Shown here piece by piece: positions 10,534 through 19,640 of a stretch of DNA of 64,000 bases. A program made the translations under genes and the position numbers. The stretch is from Nocardioides sp. ChNu-153 (GTDB lineage: Bacteria; Actinomycetota; Actinomycetes; Propionibacteriales; Nocardioidaceae), in assembly GCF_030466625.1 (NCBI RefSeq), contig NZ_JADEVT010000001.1, positions 1 through 64,000 on the forward strand. Reading direction: 5' to 3'. The notes below the pieces were generated by a model. The model had not been told where the DNA came from. It ran no database searches and was given only the letters and a program-made list of their open reading frames with translations. Position 1 is the first letter of the stretch; every line of letters starts with the position of its first letter.

Positions 10534-10854
10534 TCAGCCGGGCTGCTCGCACTCCACGCCGGTCACCGTCAGCACGCGGTGGGCGATCGAGCCCTCGGCT
10601 GCGACGACCCGGATCTGCGTCCCGTGGGCGCGGGCCCGGCGCCGCAGCGCGACCAGCGTGCCGATGCCCAGGCTCGGGAAGAACTGGGCGGCGGAGAGGT
10701 CGAGGGTGATCGACGAGCGGAGGTCGTCCGAGGCGCTCATGATCGCGGCGTCGAGCTTCTCGACGTCACGGAAGTCGTAGACCCCGCCGACGATCGTCAC
10801 CGTCGAGGTGGCGGCGTCGAACGTCGACGCGAACTCGATCTCCTGCACGACCAA
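10534..10854 (-). CDS. STAS-domain protein (anti-anti-sigma factor type)
   Basis: A 106-residue single STAS domain, the fold of SpoIIAA/RsbV antagonists that bind anti-sigma kinases. The central strand-helix segment LDLSAAQFFPSLGIGTLVAL near residues 50-69 matches the DxSxxxFxDSxGxxxL consensus except that the Asp before the phosphorylatable Ser is Pro; the Ser is kept. Start codon is TTG at 10854 (or GTG at 10848). It lies head-to-head with a HATPase-domain gene 137 bp away, the natural partner of a STAS switch. The target sigma factor is not in the window. Confidence 0.85.
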   Translation of the reverse strand: MVVQEIEFASTFDAATSTVTIVGGVYDFRDVEKLDAAIMSASDDLRSSITLDLSAAQFFPSLGIGTLVALRRRARAHGTQIRVVAAEGSIAHRVLTVTGVECEQPG

Positions 10855-10991
10855 CCACCCTAACCACCCAGCCCCGGCCCGTCACCGGCGGACCACCGGC
10901 CGGACCACCGGGCGGACCGGACGGACCCCTTGGTCGGCGCCCCGCCGAGGGCTTAGGCTCGGGGCTCGTCGTCCGGACCAGGGAGGCCCGT

Positions 10992-11501
10992 GTGACTGCT
11001 CCTCCCGTCGACACGGGCGCCCCCCGCGGGGACTCGTCGGCCGACCTGACGGTCTTCGACGCCGAGCTGCCGTTCACCGAGCGCACGACGTACTGGGCCC
11101 GGGTGCTGCTCCGCAACCAGCTGCACGCCCACGAGGCCCGCCGCAGCCTCGTGGAGAACGCGACCCTCATCATCCACGAGCTCGTCAGCAACTGCATGGA
11201 CCACGGCTACCCCTGCCCCAACGAGACGCTCAAGGTGGGCTGGCGCCTCAGCCCGGAGGCCCTCGAGCTGCACGTGACCGACTGCGGCCCCGACCCCCGC
11301 TGCCCCCAGTGCCACCCCGGCGGCGCCGCGGGGTCGACGCACACGGACGGTGGCCGGGGCCCCCGCATCGTGCCCCGCGACGCGGCGTACGACGAGCAGC
11401 GCGGCCGCGGCCTCCTCCTCGTGGACGCGCTGAGCGACCACTGGGAGGTGGAGTCCACGGAGAGCTCCACCACCGTGCGCGTCAGCATCTCCCGCGCCTG
11501 A
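10992..11501 (+). CDS. ATP-binding anti-sigma-factor-like protein (HATPase_c)
   Basis: A 169-residue protein of the GHKL ATPase fold like SpoIIAB/RsbW serine kinases. The N-box is visible as NATLIIHELVSNCMDHG (residues about 56-72), the G1-like box as VTDCGPD, and the G2 box as RGRGLLLVDALSDHW near the C terminus. A histidine/cysteine-bearing insertion (DPRCPQCHPGG) between G1 and G2 is unusual and could hold a metal. GTG start with a GGGAGG ribosome site. The divergent neighbour is a STAS protein, so a partner-switching pair controlling an unlinked sigma factor is the likely role. Confidence 0.85.
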   Translation: MTAPPVDTGAPRGDSSADLTVFDAELPFTERTTYWARVLLRNQLHAHEARRSLVENATLIIHELVSNCMDHGYPCPNETLKVGWRLSPEALELHVTDCGPDPRCPQCHPGGAAGSTHTDGGRGPRIVPRDAAYDEQRGRGLLLVDALSDHWEVESTESSTTVRVSISRA

Positions 11502-11539
11502 GCCCCGCACCTCGACCCCGGGCCGAGCGCACCCTGGGC

Positions 11540-11640
11540 GGTGGTTTCGAGGGGTTGCCAGAGCAACCCACCTCGACCACCGGGGCCAGGGCGACCCACC
11601 TCGACCACCGGCGCTGGAGCGACCCACCTCGACCACCAGG
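11540..11640. repeat. Palindromic repeat, family A copy plus two half copies
   Basis: The segment 11540-11581 is an imperfect palindrome with outer arms GGTGGTTTCGAGG / CCTCGACCACC and an inner stem GTTGC-CAGA-GCAAC. Two half copies of the right arm, GCGACCCACCTCGACCACC, follow at 11591-11609 and 11619-11637. The same family recurs at 34.8-35.2 kb. It lies downstream of the HATPase gene and downstream of the convergent phosphatase gene, a typical intergenic REP-like location. Confidence 0.85.
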
Positions 11641-11737
11641 TGGGGCGACGCGGACGGGCCGCCGCCGGACCGGCGGGACGAGGCGCGTCCCGGGGGTCCG
11701 ACGGCGGCCCGTCGGTCGTGGTGCGGGTGCTGCGGGG

Positions 11738-13879
11738 TCAGACCTTCCAGGTCACGACCACCGCGGGGCGGGGGTAGCGGTTGGTGTGCGGCCACAGGCC
11801 CGCGGGCTCGGCGAACGTGCCGCCCTCGCCCGGGTGCTGCACCGCGACCCACACGCAGCGGTCGCCGTGGGTGATGAGCGGGCCGCACGCCTCGGCGCCG
11901 AGCGGCGTCGTGAGGAACTGCTGCGTGGCGCCGCGGTAGGGACCGTCGACGAAGACGCGGAAGATGCCGTCGTTCGAGCCCAGCGCGTTGCCGTCGGTGG
12001 AGACCCACAGGTTGCCGGCCGAGTCGAAGGCCACGTTGTCCGGGCAGCTGATCGGGCTGACGCGGCTCTTCGGGTACCCGGCGAAGTAGGTCTCCGGGGC
12101 CTCCGGGTCGCCGCACACGAGCAGCAGGCGCCACGTGAACGCGCCACCCGTGTGGGAGCCGGTCGCCTCCATCTCGAGCACGTAGCCGTTGCGGTTGCCG
12201 CTCGCGGGCTGCAGCGGGGCTCCGAGCGAGGGGCGCACCATCGACGTGCCCACCGGGTTGGCCTCGTCGGTCGGGAAGCGCGTGCCGCGGTTGGAGTTGT
12301 TCGTCAGCGCGACGTAGACGCGGCCGTTGACGAGGTTCGGCTCCACGTCCTCGGGGCGGTCCATCTTGGTCGGGCTCACCGTGTCCGCCGCGAGGCGGGT
12401 GTCGATGAGCACGTCCGCGACGCTCCAGCCGGGCACGTAGCTGCGGTTGTCGCTCGCCAGCGGGATCCACTCGCCGGTGCCGTCCCACTGGCCGTCCTCG
12501 GTGCCGTCGCCGGTGAGGCGGGCCACGAAGAGCGTGCCCTTGGTGAGCAGCGACTTGTTCTTGGCGCGGGCGGCGTTCGTCGTCGCCGGGTCGTAGCGCT
12601 CCGCGGAGACGAACTTGTAGAGGTAGTCACCGCGCTCGTCGTCGCCCATGTAGACCACGACGCGGCCGTTGCGCTCGACGTACACGTTCGCGCCCTCGTG
12701 CTTGAAGCGGCCCAGCATCGTGTGCTTGACCGGCGCGGCGTCGGGCCACAGCGGGTCGACCTCGACGATCCAGCCGAAGCGGTTGGGCTCGTTCGGCTCC
12801 TTCGCCAGGTCGAAGCGGTCCCACGTGAGGTGCCAGCCGCGGCTGCCCTCGGCGGAGATGCCGTAGCGCGCGAACGCCGTCGCGCGGTCGGCCGGGATCT
12901 GCCCGGTGGTGCCGAAGTACTGGTTGAAGTTCTCCTCGCCCGACAGCACCGTGCCCCACGGCGTCGTGCCGCCGGCGCAGTTGTTGAGCGTGCCGAGGAT
13001 CGTCATGCCCTCGGGGTCGTCCGTGGTGCGCAGGCGCTCGTGGCCGGCGACGGGGCCGGTGACCGCGAACGGCGTCTCACCCGTGATCCGCTTGTTGTAC
13101 GGCGAGCGGTCGGCGCTGGGCGCCCAGTTGCCGTGGCTGGTGGAGCGGCGCTCGATCGCCATGACGCTCATGCCGTGCGACGCGATCGCGATGCGGCGCT
13201 GCTCCTCGTCGGTGTAGACGCCCGGCGGGAACATCAGCTCCTCGTTCGTGTACTCGTGGTTGGCCACGAGCAGCGCCTTCGTCTGCGTGATGTTGAGGAC
13301 GCCGACGTAGTCGTTGTTGTAGCCGAACTGCTGGGCGGCGGCCTCGGCGGTCTGCTTGTAGACGTCGAAGCGCGGCGCGCCGGGCGCGACCGGGTCGCCC
13401 CACGCGGCGACGACCACCGCGGCGTACCCGCGGGGCACCGTCAGCGCGTCCTTCTTGTTCGGGGGGACGACGGCGAAGGCGTCGTTCGAGACCATCTTGC
13501 CGCGCACGGCGCCGGCGGTGCTGCCGCCCGCGTTCCAGCGGTTGTCGGCCGCGGCGGCTGCGCCGGCGGTGCCGAGCACCACGGCGCCCGCGCCGACGGC
13601 CGCGCCGCCGAGCAGGGTGCGGCGCTTGATCGCCTTGGTGATGACGTCCTGGACGTGCTCGTTGTCCGTGGTGTTGGGCACGGGCTTGTCGCACGCGTTG
13701 CCGCAGCGGTAGAAGCACGTGGCCCAGCTGCGCGAGCCGTGCGGACCGCCCTGCCGCCGCCACAGCGGCAGGGTGCGTCGGCCGGCGGGCGCGGTCGGGG
13801 AGGCTGCGGTGGAACCTGCGTCGGCGGCGCCGTCGCAGCAGGCGGGGGCGGAGGCGGGCTCCGAGAGGTGCTGCGTCAT
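11738..13879 (-). CDS. PhoX-family (DUF839) secreted phosphatase
   Basis: A 713-residue protein of the PhoX family, metal-dependent (Fe/Ca) alkaline phosphatases acting outside the cytoplasmic membrane. A twin-arginine signal is visible near residue 85: RRTLLGGAAVGAGAVVLGTA followed by an Ala-rich cleavage region. Upstream of it is the long cytoplasmic N-terminus seen in actinobacterial members, with WATCFYRCGNACDKPVPNTT. Family segments include NCAGGTTPWGTVLSGEENFN, DRPEDVEPN and CPDNVAFDSAGNLWVSTDGN in the propeller. The ATG at 13879 is preceded by GAGGAGCG. Transcribed alone; no phosphate-starvation (Pho box) motif was recognised. Confidence 0.92.
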   Translation of the reverse strand: MTQHLSEPASAPACCDGAADAGSTAASPTAPAGRRTLPLWRRQGGPHGSRSWATCFYRCGNACDKPVPNTTDNEHVQDVITKAIKRRTLLGGAAVGAGAVVLGTAGAAAAADNRWNAGGSTAGAVRGKMVSNDAFAVVPPNKKDALTVPRGYAAVVVAAWGDPVAPGAPRFDVYKQTAEAAAQQFGYNNDYVGVLNITQTKALLVANHEYTNEELMFPPGVYTDEEQRRIAIASHGMSVMAIERRSTSHGNWAPSADRSPYNKRITGETPFAVTGPVAGHERLRTTDDPEGMTILGTLNNCAGGTTPWGTVLSGEENFNQYFGTTGQIPADRATAFARYGISAEGSRGWHLTWDRFDLAKEPNEPNRFGWIVEVDPLWPDAAPVKHTMLGRFKHEGANVYVERNGRVVVYMGDDERGDYLYKFVSAERYDPATTNAARAKNKSLLTKGTLFVARLTGDGTEDGQWDGTGEWIPLASDNRSYVPGWSVADVLIDTRLAADTVSPTKMDRPEDVEPNLVNGRVYVALTNNSNRGTRFPTDEANPVGTSMVRPSLGAPLQPASGNRNGYVLEMEATGSHTGGAFTWRLLLVCGDPEAPETYFAGYPKSRVSPISCPDNVAFDSAGNLWVSTDGNALGSNDGIFRVFVDGPYRGATQQFLTTPLGAEACGPLITHGDRCVWVAVQHPGEGGTFAEPAGLWPHTNRYPRPAVVVTWKV

Positions 13880-13977
13880 GGGGGCTGGTCGCTCCTCTGT
13901 CACAGGACGCCGCGTCCGTCGCGACGCCGTCCGGCGCAACGTAGGAGCGCGCGCGTGCGCACCGGCGAACCCCAGGT

Positions 13978-14013
13978 GGAGCCCGGGTGAACGCCCTGGT
14001 GCCACCGGGCTCC
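13978..14013 (-). terminator. Hairpin downstream of the RarD-type gene
   Basis: A 9-bp stem GGAGCCCGG (13978-13986) pairs with CCGGGCTCC (14005-14013) just past the stop of the leftward permease gene; there is no clear T-run, as is usual in high-GC actinobacteria. Confidence 0.6.
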
Positions 14014-14028
14014 GGCCTCGGCCGGGAC

Positions 14029-14958
14029 TCAGGCCGCCGTGCTCGCCCGGGTCGCGAGCCGCAGCTGGCGACGCCGGTGCGTCACCATCTCGGCGGTGAA
14101 GAGGGCGAGGGCGACCCACACGAGCACGAACCCGATCCACCGGGTCGCCGGCATGTGCTCGCCGAAGTAGGTGAGCGCGAGGACGAACTGGAACGTCGGC
14201 GCCAGGTACTGCAGGAGCCCCAGCGCGACCATCGGCACGCGCGTGGCGGCGCCGCCGAAGAGGATCAGCGGGACAGCGGTGATGATGCCGCTCGCCGCGA
14301 AGACCACCGCGTGGCCCGCGCCCTGGGTGCCGAACACGAGCCCGCCGGTGGCGGCCAGCCACGCGACGTACGCCGCGGCCAGCGGGGCGAGCAGCGTCGT
14401 CTCCACCGCGAGGCTCTCGACGGCCCCGACGTCGGCGGTCTTCTTGACCAGGCCGTAGGTGCCGAAGCTGAAGGCCAGCAGGAGCGCCACCCACGGCAGC
14501 CGGCCGTAGTCGACCGTCAGCACGACGACGGCCAGGGTGGCCACCCCGACGGCCGCCCACTGCGCCCGGCGCAGACGCTCGCCGAGCAGCAGGACGCCCA
14601 TCATCACGGTCACCAGCGGGTTCACGAAGTAGCCCAGCGACACCTCGAGCACCCGCCCGGTGCTGACGCCGAAGATGAACATGCCCCAGTTGACGCTGAT
14701 GGTCAGGGCCGCCACCAGCAGCAGGCCCACGAGCCGCCGCGAGCGGAGCAGGGCTCGCAGCTGCGTCGTACGCCGCAGGAGCACCACGAGCAGGCCCATG
14801 ACCACGGTCGACCACAGCACGCGCTGGGCCAGGATCTCGGCGGGGCCGGCCGGCTCGAGGAGGGGGAAGTAGAGCGGGAAGACGCCCCACAGGGTGTAGG
14901 CGCCCACGCCCATCGCGAGGCCCGCCCCCACGCGGGAGGTGGGAGCGGTCGTCGTCAC
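14029..14958 (-). CDS. rarD: RarD-type EamA/DMT family transporter
   Basis: A 309-residue inner-membrane protein with ten hydrophobic helices arranged as two EamA halves. It has the RarD signature stretch near the start, YTLWGVFPLYFPLLEPAGP, followed by EILAQRVLWS, and SVNWGMFIFGVSTGRVLEVS further on. RarD proteins are drug/metabolite transporters of unknown natural substrate (chloramphenicol sensitivity in some). The GTG at 14958 is chosen because the conserved region starts right after it, although the frame stays open upstream to about 15045. It diverges from the sulfate-uptake operon, sharing its 170-bp palindrome-rich control region. Confidence 0.88.
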   Translation of the reverse strand: MTTTAPTSRVGAGLAMGVGAYTLWGVFPLYFPLLEPAGPAEILAQRVLWSTVVMGLLVVLLRRTTQLRALLRSRRLVGLLLVAALTISVNWGMFIFGVSTGRVLEVSLGYFVNPLVTVMMGVLLLGERLRRAQWAAVGVATLAVVVLTVDYGRLPWVALLLAFSFGTYGLVKKTADVGAVESLAVETTLLAPLAAAYVAWLAATGGLVFGTQGAGHAVVFAASGIITAVPLILFGGAATRVPMVALGLLQYLAPTFQFVLALTYFGEHMPATRWIGFVLVWVALALFTAEMVTHRRRQLRLATRASTAA

Positions 14959-15019
14959 CGGCCGATGGTAGGCGCGGGTCCTACCGCACCCCGCACCCGC
15001 CCGGTGCGCCATCCACCCA

Positions 15020-15081
15020 CCGGACAATCGCGACTCCACCACCAAAGATTCCTAGTCTTCTCGACATTGTCCGGTCCGGAC
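15020..15081. promoter_or_regulatory. Inverted repeats in the rarD / sulfate-operon control region
   Basis: A perfect 9-bp inverted repeat, CCGGACAAT (15020-15028) and ATTGTCCGG (15066-15074), brackets 37 bp that includes a TAGTCT -10-like hexamer at 15053. The right arm runs into a second palindrome GTCCGGTCCGGAC (15069-15081). This is the expected position for an operator of the sulfate importer; the regulator is unknown. Confidence 0.5.
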
Positions 15082-15130
15082 CCGCCCGAGAGGGTCCGGC
15101 CGCTCCGCTCGTCGAGAGGTGTCACCCACG

Positions 15131-16165
15131 ATGTCCCCGCACCGCACCCCCCGCCGCACGCTCCTCGTCGGCACGCTCGCCACGTCGCTCGCCGTGACCC
15201 TCGCGTCCTGCGCGAGCGCCTCCGGCGGCGGCGAGGGCGACGACCGCCCGCTGTACGTCGTGGGCTTCGCCGTGCCCGAGGCCGCGAACGAGGCCATCGA
15301 GGCCAAGTTCGTGGAGACGCCCGAGGGCGAGGGCGTGACATTCTCGGGCTCGTACGGCGCGTCCGGCGACCAGAGCCGCAAGGTCGTCGACGGCGCCGAC
15401 GCCGACTACGTCCACTTCTCGCTCGAGGGCGACGTGACCCGCCTGGTCGAGGCCGGGATCGTGGCGGAGGACTGGAACCAGAACGAGACGCAGGGCATCG
15501 TGTCGGACTCCGTCGTCGTCCTGGTGGTGCCGGAGGGGAATCCCGACGACATCCAGGGCTGGGACGACCTGACGCGCGACGACGTCGACATCATCACGCC
15601 CGACCCCGACTCCTCGGGCTCCGCGCGCTGGAACATCCTCGGCGCCTACGGCCACGCGATCGCCGCGGGCGGCAGCGAGGAGGAGGCGGCGGCGTACCTG
15701 ACCGACGTGTTCGCCAACGTCGCCCAGTGGGCCGGCAGCGGCCGTGAGGCCACGGAGGCCTTCGACCAGGGCATCGGCAACGTGCTCATCAGCTACGAGA
15801 ACGAGGCGATCCTGGCCCGCCAGGAGGGCAAGCCCTACGACTACGTCGTCCCGGACACGACGCTGCTCATCGAGAACCCGGGCGCCGTCACCGTGGACGC
15901 GCACCCGGCGGCGCAGGACTGGCTCGACTTCGTGCTGTCCGAGGAGGGCCAGACCGAGTTCGTGAGGAAGGGCTTCCGCCCCGTGATCGACGGGGTCGAG
16001 GGCATCGAGGTCGAGGGCGCCAACGACCCGTCCGACCCGTTCCCGACGCCGGAGAACCTGCTGACGATCGCCGACGACTTCGGCGGCTGGAGCGCGGTCA
16101 ACGAGAAGTTCTTCGCCGACGGTGCCCTCGTGCAGCAGCTGCGCGAGGCGGCGTCCCAGCGGTGA
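15131..16165 (+). CDS. Sulfate ABC transporter substrate-binding lipoprotein
   Basis: A 344-residue periplasmic-type binding protein that captures sulfate (or thiosulfate) outside the membrane and hands it to CysTW. The signal peptide ends in a lipobox LASC near residue 26, so it is lipid-anchored. Conserved parts of the Sbp/CysP family are seen: GSYGASGDQSRKVVDGADAD (anion-binding loop) and DPDSSGSARWNILGAYG, then LISYENEAILA. The ATG at 15131 follows GAGAGGTG at good spacing; a GTG at 15119 lies inside that ribosome site and is less likely. First gene of the operon sbp-cysT-cysW-cysA. Confidence 0.93.
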   Translation: MSPHRTPRRTLLVGTLATSLAVTLASCASASGGGEGDDRPLYVVGFAVPEAANEAIEAKFVETPEGEGVTFSGSYGASGDQSRKVVDGADADYVHFSLEGDVTRLVEAGIVAEDWNQNETQGIVSDSVVVLVVPEGNPDDIQGWDDLTRDDVDIITPDPDSSGSARWNILGAYGHAIAAGGSEEEAAAYLTDVFANVAQWAGSGREATEAFDQGIGNVLISYENEAILARQEGKPYDYVVPDTTLLIENPGAVTVDAHPAAQDWLDFVLSEEGQTEFVRKGFRPVIDGVEGIEVEGANDPSDPFPTPENLLTIADDFGGWSAVNEKFFADGALVQQLREAASQR

Positions 16166-17043
16166 GCACCCCCACCCTCGCGGCCACCGCGCCGGGCTCC
16201 GGCCCGGCCGGTGGCCCCGGTGCGCCCCAGCGGGGGCGCCGGAGACCCCGGGGCGTCGAGGCGCTGACCCCGGCGGCGGGCCTGGGGCTCGGTGTGGCGA
16301 TGCTGTGGTTCAGCCTGCTCGTCCTGCTGCCGCTCACGGCCGTGGTCGTGACGGCGCTCGAGGGCGGCTGGGGCACGTTCGTCGACGTGGTCGCCGAGCC
16401 CGACACCCGCGCGGCCCTCCTGCTCACCATCACCGAGGCGCTCGGGGTCGCCGTCGTCAACGTCGTCGTGGGCACGGTGATCGCGTGGGTGCTGGTGCGC
16501 GACGACTTCCCCGGCAAGCGGGTGCTCGAGGTCGTCATCGACGTGCCCTTCGCGCTGCCCACCATCGTCGCCGGCCTCGTGCTGCTCAGCCTCTACGGCC
16601 CGCGGAGCCCGATCGGCGTGAACGTCGTCGGCACCCGCGAGGGCATCTTCCTGGCGCTGCTCTTCGTCACCCTGCCGTTCGTGGTGCGCACGGTGCAGCC
16701 GGTGCTCATCGAGCTGGACGCCGACGTGGAGGAGGCCGCCGCCTCCCTGGGCGCCTCGCCCGCGACGATCCTGCGCCGCATCGTGCTCCCCAGCCTCGCG
16801 CCGGCCATCACGGCGGGCGCCTCGCTGGCGTTCGCCCGCGCGATCAGCGAGTTCGGCTCGCTGGTGCTCATCGCCGGGAACGTGCCCGGCGAGACGGAGG
16901 TGGCGTCGCTGCGGATCCTCAAGTTCATCGAGGGCGACCGCTACGCGAGCGCCGCCGCCGTGGCGTTCATCCTGCTGCTGGTCTCGGCGCTGGTGATCGC
17001 GACGCTCGACGTCGTGTCCCGACGGGTGGCGCGCCGTGGCTGA
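16162..17043 (+). CDS. cysT: Sulfate ABC transporter permease CysT
   Basis: A 293-residue membrane permease with six predicted helices. The cytoplasmic coupling loop is clear: EEAAASLGASPATILRRIVLPSL (in pieces), the EAA motif that docks on the ATPase. The first 35 residues are a Gly/Pro/Arg-rich cytoplasmic extension. Start GTG overlaps the sbp stop. Together with CysW it forms the transmembrane channel of the sulfate importer. Confidence 0.93.
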   Translation: MSTPTLAATAPGSGPAGGPGAPQRGRRRPRGVEALTPAAGLGLGVAMLWFSLLVLLPLTAVVVTALEGGWGTFVDVVAEPDTRAALLLTITEALGVAVVNVVVGTVIAWVLVRDDFPGKRVLEVVIDVPFALPTIVAGLVLLSLYGPRSPIGVNVVGTREGIFLALLFVTLPFVVRTVQPVLIELDADVEEAAASLGASPATILRRIVLPSLAPAITAGASLAFARAISEFGSLVLIAGNVPGETEVASLRILKFIEGDRYASAAAVAFILLLVSALVIATLDVVSRRVARRG

Positions 17044-17884
17044 GTCGACGTTGACCCGCCGCGGTCGCCGCGGACCGCTCACCTACGTGCTGCGCGTGCT
17101 GGTGCTCGTCTACCTGCTGCTGCTCGTCGCCTGGCCCGTCTCCCTCATCGCGCAGCGGGCGCTCCTCCCGGTCGACGACCCCGGCGGCCTCGGGCCCTTC
17201 CTCGAGCGGCTCACCGAGCCGTCCACCGTCTACGCGTTCAACCTGACGCTGACCGTGGCCTTCTGGGCGGTGCTCGCCAACACCGTCTTCGGCGTCAGCA
17301 TCTCGCTGCTGCTCGTGCGCTACCGGTTCTGGGGGCGCCGGGCGCTCTCCGTGCTCGTCGACCTGCCGCTGAGCGTCTCGCCCGTCGTCGTCGGCCTGGC
17401 GCTCGTGCTGGCCTACAGCTCCACCCGCGGCTGGTTCGGCGACGCGCTGGGGTCGGTCGGGGTGCAGGTCGTCTTCTCGACTCCCGGCCTCGTCCTGGCC
17501 ACCGCCTTCGTCAGCCTCCCGCTCGTGGTGCGCGAGGTCGTGCCGGTGCTCGAGGAGATCGGCACCGACGCCGAGCAGGCGGCGCGCAGCCTGGGGGCGA
17601 ACGGCCGGCAGACCTTCTGGCGCATCACGCTGCCGTCGATCAAGTGGGCGGTGCTGTACGGCGTCGTGCTCACCGCGGCGCGCTCGTTGGGCGAGTTCGG
17701 CGCGGTGAAGATCGTCAGCCAGGGCGCGGAGTTCAACGGCGAGACCGCGACGCTGCTCGTGCAGAACGAGTACGGCGCCTTCAACGAGCCCGCGGCGTAC
17801 GCCGTCGCGCTGGTGCTCGTCCTCATCTCGATCATCGCCCTGGTGGTGGTCACCTACCTGCGACCGAAGGAGGACCGCGCATGA
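17036..17884 (+). CDS. cysW: Sulfate ABC transporter permease CysW
   Basis: The 282-residue partner permease of CysT with six helices. The EAA loop reads [20 protein letters not shown] near residue 185, and [15 protein letters not shown] is the CysW-type segment following it. Start GTG overlaps cysT by eight bases; the stop overlaps the ATG of cysA (ATGA). The whole operon is translationally coupled, which fits the fixed stoichiometry of the complex. Confidence 0.93.
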   Translation: MAESTLTRRGRRGPLTYVLRVLVLVYLLLLVAWPVSLIAQRALLPVDDPGGLGPFLERLTEPSTVYAFNLTLTVAFWAVLANTVFGVSISLLLVRYRFWGRRALSVLVDLPLSVSPVVVGLALVLAYSSTRGWFGDALGSVGVQVVFSTPGLVLATAFVSLPLVVREVVPVLEEIGTDAEQAARSLGANGRQTFWRITLPSIKWAVLYGVVLTAARSLGEFGAVKIVSQGAEFNGETATLLVQNEYGAFNEPAAYAVALVLVLISIIALVVVTYLRPKEDRA

Positions 17885-18912
17885 GCATCGAGGTCCGCGG
17901 CATCAGCAAGCACTACGGGGACTTCGTCGCGCTGGGCGACGTCGACCTCTCGATCCCGACCGGGCGGCTCACCGCGCTGCTCGGCCCCTCCGGCGGCGGC
18001 AAGTCGACGCTGCTGCGCATCATCGCGGGCCTCGAGGTCGCCGACACGGGCACCGTCGAGATCGAGGGGGTGGACGCGACCCGCCTGCCGCCGCAGCGGC
18101 GCGACGTCGGCTTCGTCTTCCAGCACTACGCGGCCTTCAAGCACATGACGGTGGCGAAGAACGTCGCCTTCGGCCTCGAGATCCGCAAGCGGCCGAAGAA
18201 GGAGGTCCGCGCGAAGGTGCAGGAGCTGCTCGAGCTCGTGCACCTCGAGCAGTTCGCCGACCGCCTCCCGGCCCAGCTGTCGGGCGGCCAGCGCCAGCGC
18301 ATGGCGCTGGCGCGCGCCCTCGCGGTCGAGCCGAAGGTGCTGCTGCTCGACGAGCCGTTCGGCGCCCTCGACGCGAAGGTCCGCAAGGAGCTGCGCGACT
18401 GGCTGCGCCGCCTCCACGACGAGGTGCACGTGACGACCGTGTTCGTGACGCACGACCAGGAGGAGGCCCTCGAGGTCGCCGACGAGATCGTCGTCATCAA
18501 CCACGGCCGGATCGAGCAGGTGGGGTCGCCGGAGGACCTCTACGACGAGCCCGCCAACGAGTTCGTCATGGGGTTCCTCGGCGAGGTCACCACCCTCGAC
18601 GGCCACCTCGTGCGCCCCCACGACGTGCAGGTCCACACCTCCGGCGAGCGGGGCGGCGTGCCCGGCACGGTCGTCCGCGCGCTGCGCATCGGCTTCGAGG
18701 TGCGCCTGATCGTGCGCCCCGAGGGCGCCGCCGACGAGGGCAGCGACGTGGTCGTGACGCTCACCCGCACCTTCGCCCGCTCGCTCGGGCTCGAGGTCGG
18801 CACGCCCGTGTGGCTGGAGCCCGAGCAGGGCGCGCGCGTCGTGCCGGTACGCCGCGCGCCCGCCGCCGCGCTCGACGGCGACGTCCTGGGGGCGGAGGGC
18901 GCGCTGGTCTGA
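17881..18912 (+). CDS. cysA: Sulfate ABC transporter ATP-binding protein CysA
   Basis: A 343-residue ATPase that powers sulfate import. Walker [10 protein letters not shown] at 35-43, signature [15 protein letters not shown] from 133, Walker [13 protein letters not shown] from 153 and switch histidine in [11 protein letters not shown] are all intact. The C-terminal 100 residues form the TOBE-like regulatory domain of CysA. Last gene of the operon; the next genes are convergent only 27 bp away and no clear terminator is seen between them. Confidence 0.94.
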   Translation: MSIEVRGISKHYGDFVALGDVDLSIPTGRLTALLGPSGGGKSTLLRIIAGLEVADTGTVEIEGVDATRLPPQRRDVGFVFQHYAAFKHMTVAKNVAFGLEIRKRPKKEVRAKVQELLELVHLEQFADRLPAQLSGGQRQRMALARALAVEPKVLLLDEPFGALDAKVRKELRDWLRRLHDEVHVTTVFVTHDQEEALEVADEIVVINHGRIEQVGSPEDLYDEPANEFVMGFLGEVTTLDGHLVRPHDVQVHTSGERGGVPGTVVRALRIGFEVRLIVRPEGAADEGSDVVVTLTRTFARSLGLEVGTPVWLEPEQGARVVPVRRAPAAALDGDVLGAEGALV

Positions 18913-18939
18913 GCGCGTCGGGCCGGCTGGTCGGCTCGC

Positions 18940-19257
18940 TCAGCCCGGGAGGGCGGCGAGCAGCTCGAGGACGCCGAGGCCGGCGACGGCGAGCGCGAGG
19001 GTGAGCGTCGTCGTACCCCCGGGGCGGGCGCCGGGGCGCTGCAGCCACCGGGCGGAGGCCAGCACCGCGACGGCGGCGACGGCGGCGACGAGCGCCCCGA
19101 CGACGGCGAGCACGCCGAGGTCGCCGTACGACAGCCGGCCCACGACGGCGGCCGCCACGACGAGGGCGAGGGCGGTGCGCTGCCACGCGAGGGCGGTGCG
19201 CTCGGGGGCGGCGGAGTCGTCGCGGTACGCCGTCGGCGAGCCGTAGCCGGCGCTCAC
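18940..19257 (-). CDS. DUF202 small membrane protein
   Basis: A 105-residue protein with the DUF202 start pattern ERTALAWQRTALALVVAAAV followed by two more hydrophobic helices. Function of the family is unknown. The GTG start overlaps the stop of the second DUF202 gene upstream, so the two form a coupled pair and may make a heteromer. Confidence 0.8.
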   Translation of the reverse strand: MSAGYGSPTAYRDDSAAPERTALAWQRTALALVVAAAVVGRLSYGDLGVLAVVGALVAAVAAVAVLASARWLQRPGARPGGTTTLTLALAVAGLGVLELLAALPG

Positions 19258-19613
19258 CGCAGCGAGACCAGCACGAGCACCGCGGCCACCAGGACGCCGA
19301 GCGCCAGCAGCGCGCCCAGCGGCGAGCCGGGCAGGGGCGCGGAGCGCCGCAGGGCCCGCTCGACCCGGCCCCAGCGCACCCACCCGCCCAGCGCGCAGAC
19401 CACGCCGAGGCCGACGAGCACGACGGCCAGCGGCAGCCGCACCTCCTCGGCGAGGCCGAGGTCCACGGCGTCGACCGCGACGCCGGCGGCCACGAGGGCC
19501 AGGGCGGTGCGGATCCAGGCGAGGAAGGTGCGCTCGTTGGCGAGGGTGAAGCGGGGGTCGGGCTCGGTGCCCGCGCCGTACACCTGGCGGGGCCAGCGGC
19601 GGTCGGCGCTCAT
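19254..19613 (-). CDS. YidH-type DUF202 membrane protein
   Basis: A 119-residue protein with the canonical DUF202/YidH segment RFTLANERTFLAWIRTALAL near residue 21 and three hydrophobic helices. E. coli YidH is an uncharacterised inner membrane protein. First gene of the two-gene DUF202 unit; ATG start. Confidence 0.85.
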   Translation of the reverse strand: MSADRRWPRQVYGAGTEPDPRFTLANERTFLAWIRTALALVAAGVAVDAVDLGLAEEVRLPLAVVLVGLGVVCALGGWVRWGRVERALRRSAPLPGSPLGALLALGVLVAAVLVLVSLR

Positions 19614-19640
19614 GGCGCCACCGTAGCGAGCCCCAGCCGG

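Noticed and set aside
11738..14890. A single 1050-residue protein fusing a RarD-region frame to the phosphatase
   Set aside because: The part upstream of 13879 overlaps the complete rarD gene in another frame and has no protein-like character.
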